Shown: in pieces, positions 7,173 to 8,050 of the stretch | Layout of the letters: each line of letters begins with the position of its first letter | How positions within the stretch are numbered: position 1 is the stretch's first letter | Assembly: GCA_016763215.1 (NCBI GenBank) | Contig: JAESUF010000278.1 | Location: 1 to 8,050, forward strand | Length of the DNA stretch: 8,050 bases | Source of the DNA: Flavobacteriaceae bacterium | Lineage (GTDB): Bacteria > Bacteroidota > Bacteroidia > Flavobacteriales > Flavobacteriaceae | Direction: 5' to 3' | The notes under the pieces: generated by a model | The model's database searches: none | Seen by the model: the letters and a program-made list of their open reading frames with translations, nothing else | Told to the model about the DNA's origin: nothing | Program-made: the position numbers and the translations under genes

Positions 7173-7207
7173 CGTATTCCCAAAAAAGTTGCATTGTATT
7201 GAATACA
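7173..7207. promoter_or_regulatory. Second dyad and two-turn direct repeat near the lipoprotein start
   Basis: TGTATTGAATACA (7195-7207) is a perfect dyad with six-base arms around one G. Its GTATT half-site (7196-7200) also occurs at 7174-7178, exactly 22 bases upstream and on the same face of the helix. This could be a transcription factor site or part of a leader element; there is no independent support. Confidence 0.3.
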
Positions 7208-7229
7208 TTTTAATTAAAACCAATATGAT

Positions 7230-8050
7230 ATGAAAAGAAACATTAAAGACTACTTAAAATTTGGAATCCTGTTTTTTGGGATGTCCTTACTATGGAATTG
7301 TGAACAAGAAGAAACACTACTAGAAACGCAAAATGAACAACAAAAAAACATGTTTGTTCCAAAAGCTATGAATATTGAAGAAGCGGCTAAAAATGCTGAT
7401 TTCACAAAGCTATCTTCTAAGTTTAAGCTCACATCTTTACTAAATAACCAGGCTAGAAATAGTAGCGATTTTAGTCTGGATTTAGAGCGCTTCTATGAAA
7501 TTAACTATAGCAACTATATTTCCTATACTTTTTTAATTACAAGAGATACATCTACTGAAGAAGTTATTGAGAATCTCGTAATTGAACAAAAGAATGATAG
7601 TATACGAGGTTATATTATTAAATATGAGGATATCGATTATTATGCAGAATCTCTAAATGTTTTTTTAAGGGCTAAAGTTTCTAAAACAGCGTACCAAGGA
7701 GATCTTAATGAATTAATTAACACTAGTACCCTTCAGTTTAGAACAACCTCAGAATGGGATTGTGAATTAATAACAACAGCTTACTTAAGGTATTGTTCAG
7801 AACACTATTATTACAATAACAACAACAGTACTTGTAATAATTATCAGCAAGGTGATTGGGGGTATAATACTGAAGAAATTTGCACATATACAGGAAGCGG
7901 CACAGGTCCTGACACTACTTTAGACCAAGGAGGTTCTGGTTCGGGCGGCGGCTCAACAAGTGATGGGGCAACCACGCCTATTATTCCTTGTAGAGAAAGT
8001 GTTTATGGTTTAGGTTTAGTTGGAAGCAATAGTGATGGTAATTGTTTTGA
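7230..8050 (+). CDS. Lipoprotein with Cys-containing domain and Gly/Ser linker, 3' end missing
   Basis: An open frame begins at ATG 7230 and runs without a stop to the window edge (273 complete codons plus two bases). The N-terminus is basic (MKRNIKDYLK), then hydrophobic, ending in a lipobox LLWNC with lipidation Cys24. EQEE follows it, an acidic stretch resembling the lipoprotein export signals that send Bacteroidota lipoproteins to the cell surface. Residues 25-170 are a soluble region with no family I recognise. Residues 176-220 hold four cysteines (178, 189, 202, 218) with an Asn-rich run (YYYNNNNSTCNN), plausibly two disulfides. Residues 232-247 are a Gly/Ser linker, and a new segment starts at PCRESVYGLGLVG with further Cys at 254 and 272. 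The architecture suggests a surface protein with a C-terminal effector or enzymatic domain beyond the window. Function is unknown. The preceding lpd terminator indicates a separate transcription unit. Confidence 0.85.
   Translation, partial: MKRNIKDYLKFGILFFGMSLLWNCEQEETLLETQNEQQKNMFVPKAMNIEEAAKNADFTKLSSKFKLTSLLNNQARNSSDFSLDLERFYEINYSNYISYTFLITRDTSTEEVIENLVIEQKNDSIRGYIIKYEDIDYYAESLNVFLRAKVSKTAYQGDLNELINTSTLQFRTTSEWDCELITTAYLRYCSEHYYYNNNNSTCNNYQQGDWGYNTEEICTYTGSGTGPDTTLDQGGSGSGGGSTSDGATTPIIPCRESVYGLGLVGSNSDGNCF

Noticed and set aside
7250..7432. 60-codon minus-strand open frame opposite the lipoprotein N-terminus
   Set aside because: The opposite strand has a convincing lipoprotein signal and a long open frame; this one is its shadow.
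1..8050. CRISPR arrays, tRNA or rRNA genes, insertion sequences, attachment sites
   Set aside because: No regularly spaced repeat series, cloverleaf-like or rRNA-like sequence, transposase frame or terminal inverted repeats were seen on either strand.

Overview
The window is low in GC, has short leaders without Shine-Dalgarno sequences, and carries matches to the Bacteroidota -7 promoter box (TAnnTTTG). Together with the protein families present (a CarboxypepD_reg-like secreted protein, a Haem_bd-type protein and a lipoprotein with an acidic Cys-proximal tail), this points to a member of the Flavobacteriaceae, probably marine. The genus cannot be fixed from the sequence.

Layout: (1) Positions 1-405 hold the 3' part of purE (purine biosynthesis). 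It is followed after 25 bases by an M3 zinc oligopeptidase of the oligopeptidase A/PrlC type (431-2449); the two look co-transcribed. (2) The 67-base gap at 2450-2516 carries two nearly identical 20-base palindromes 41 bases apart. The first resembles a terminator, and the second ends two bases before the next start codon. (3) Positions 2517-3788 encode a secreted protein with a CarboxypepD_reg-like domain and a long C-terminal region of unknown function. (4) On the minus strand, a membrane-anchored CxxCH haem-binding protein (5031-5504) is followed with no gap by a GT-B glycosyltransferase (3792-5030) that starts at TTG. This pair converges on the preceding gene with only three bases between the stop codons. 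(5) Divergently, lpd (5594-6994) encodes dihydrolipoyl dehydrogenase, with its own promoter-like box and a strong 40-base palindromic terminator. (6) After a regulatory-looking intergenic region with two small dyads, a lipoprotein gene begins at 7230 and runs off the end of the window.

Most of the window is core metabolism and cell-envelope biology: purine synthesis, peptide recycling, the E3 subunit of 2-oxoacid dehydrogenases, an exported haem protein and glycan assembly. I do not see a complete undescribed system. The items most worth a second look are the twin palindromes upstream of 2517, the zero-gap same-frame TAG/TTG junction at 5028-5033, and the truncated Cys-containing lipoprotein at the right end with its upstream dyads.
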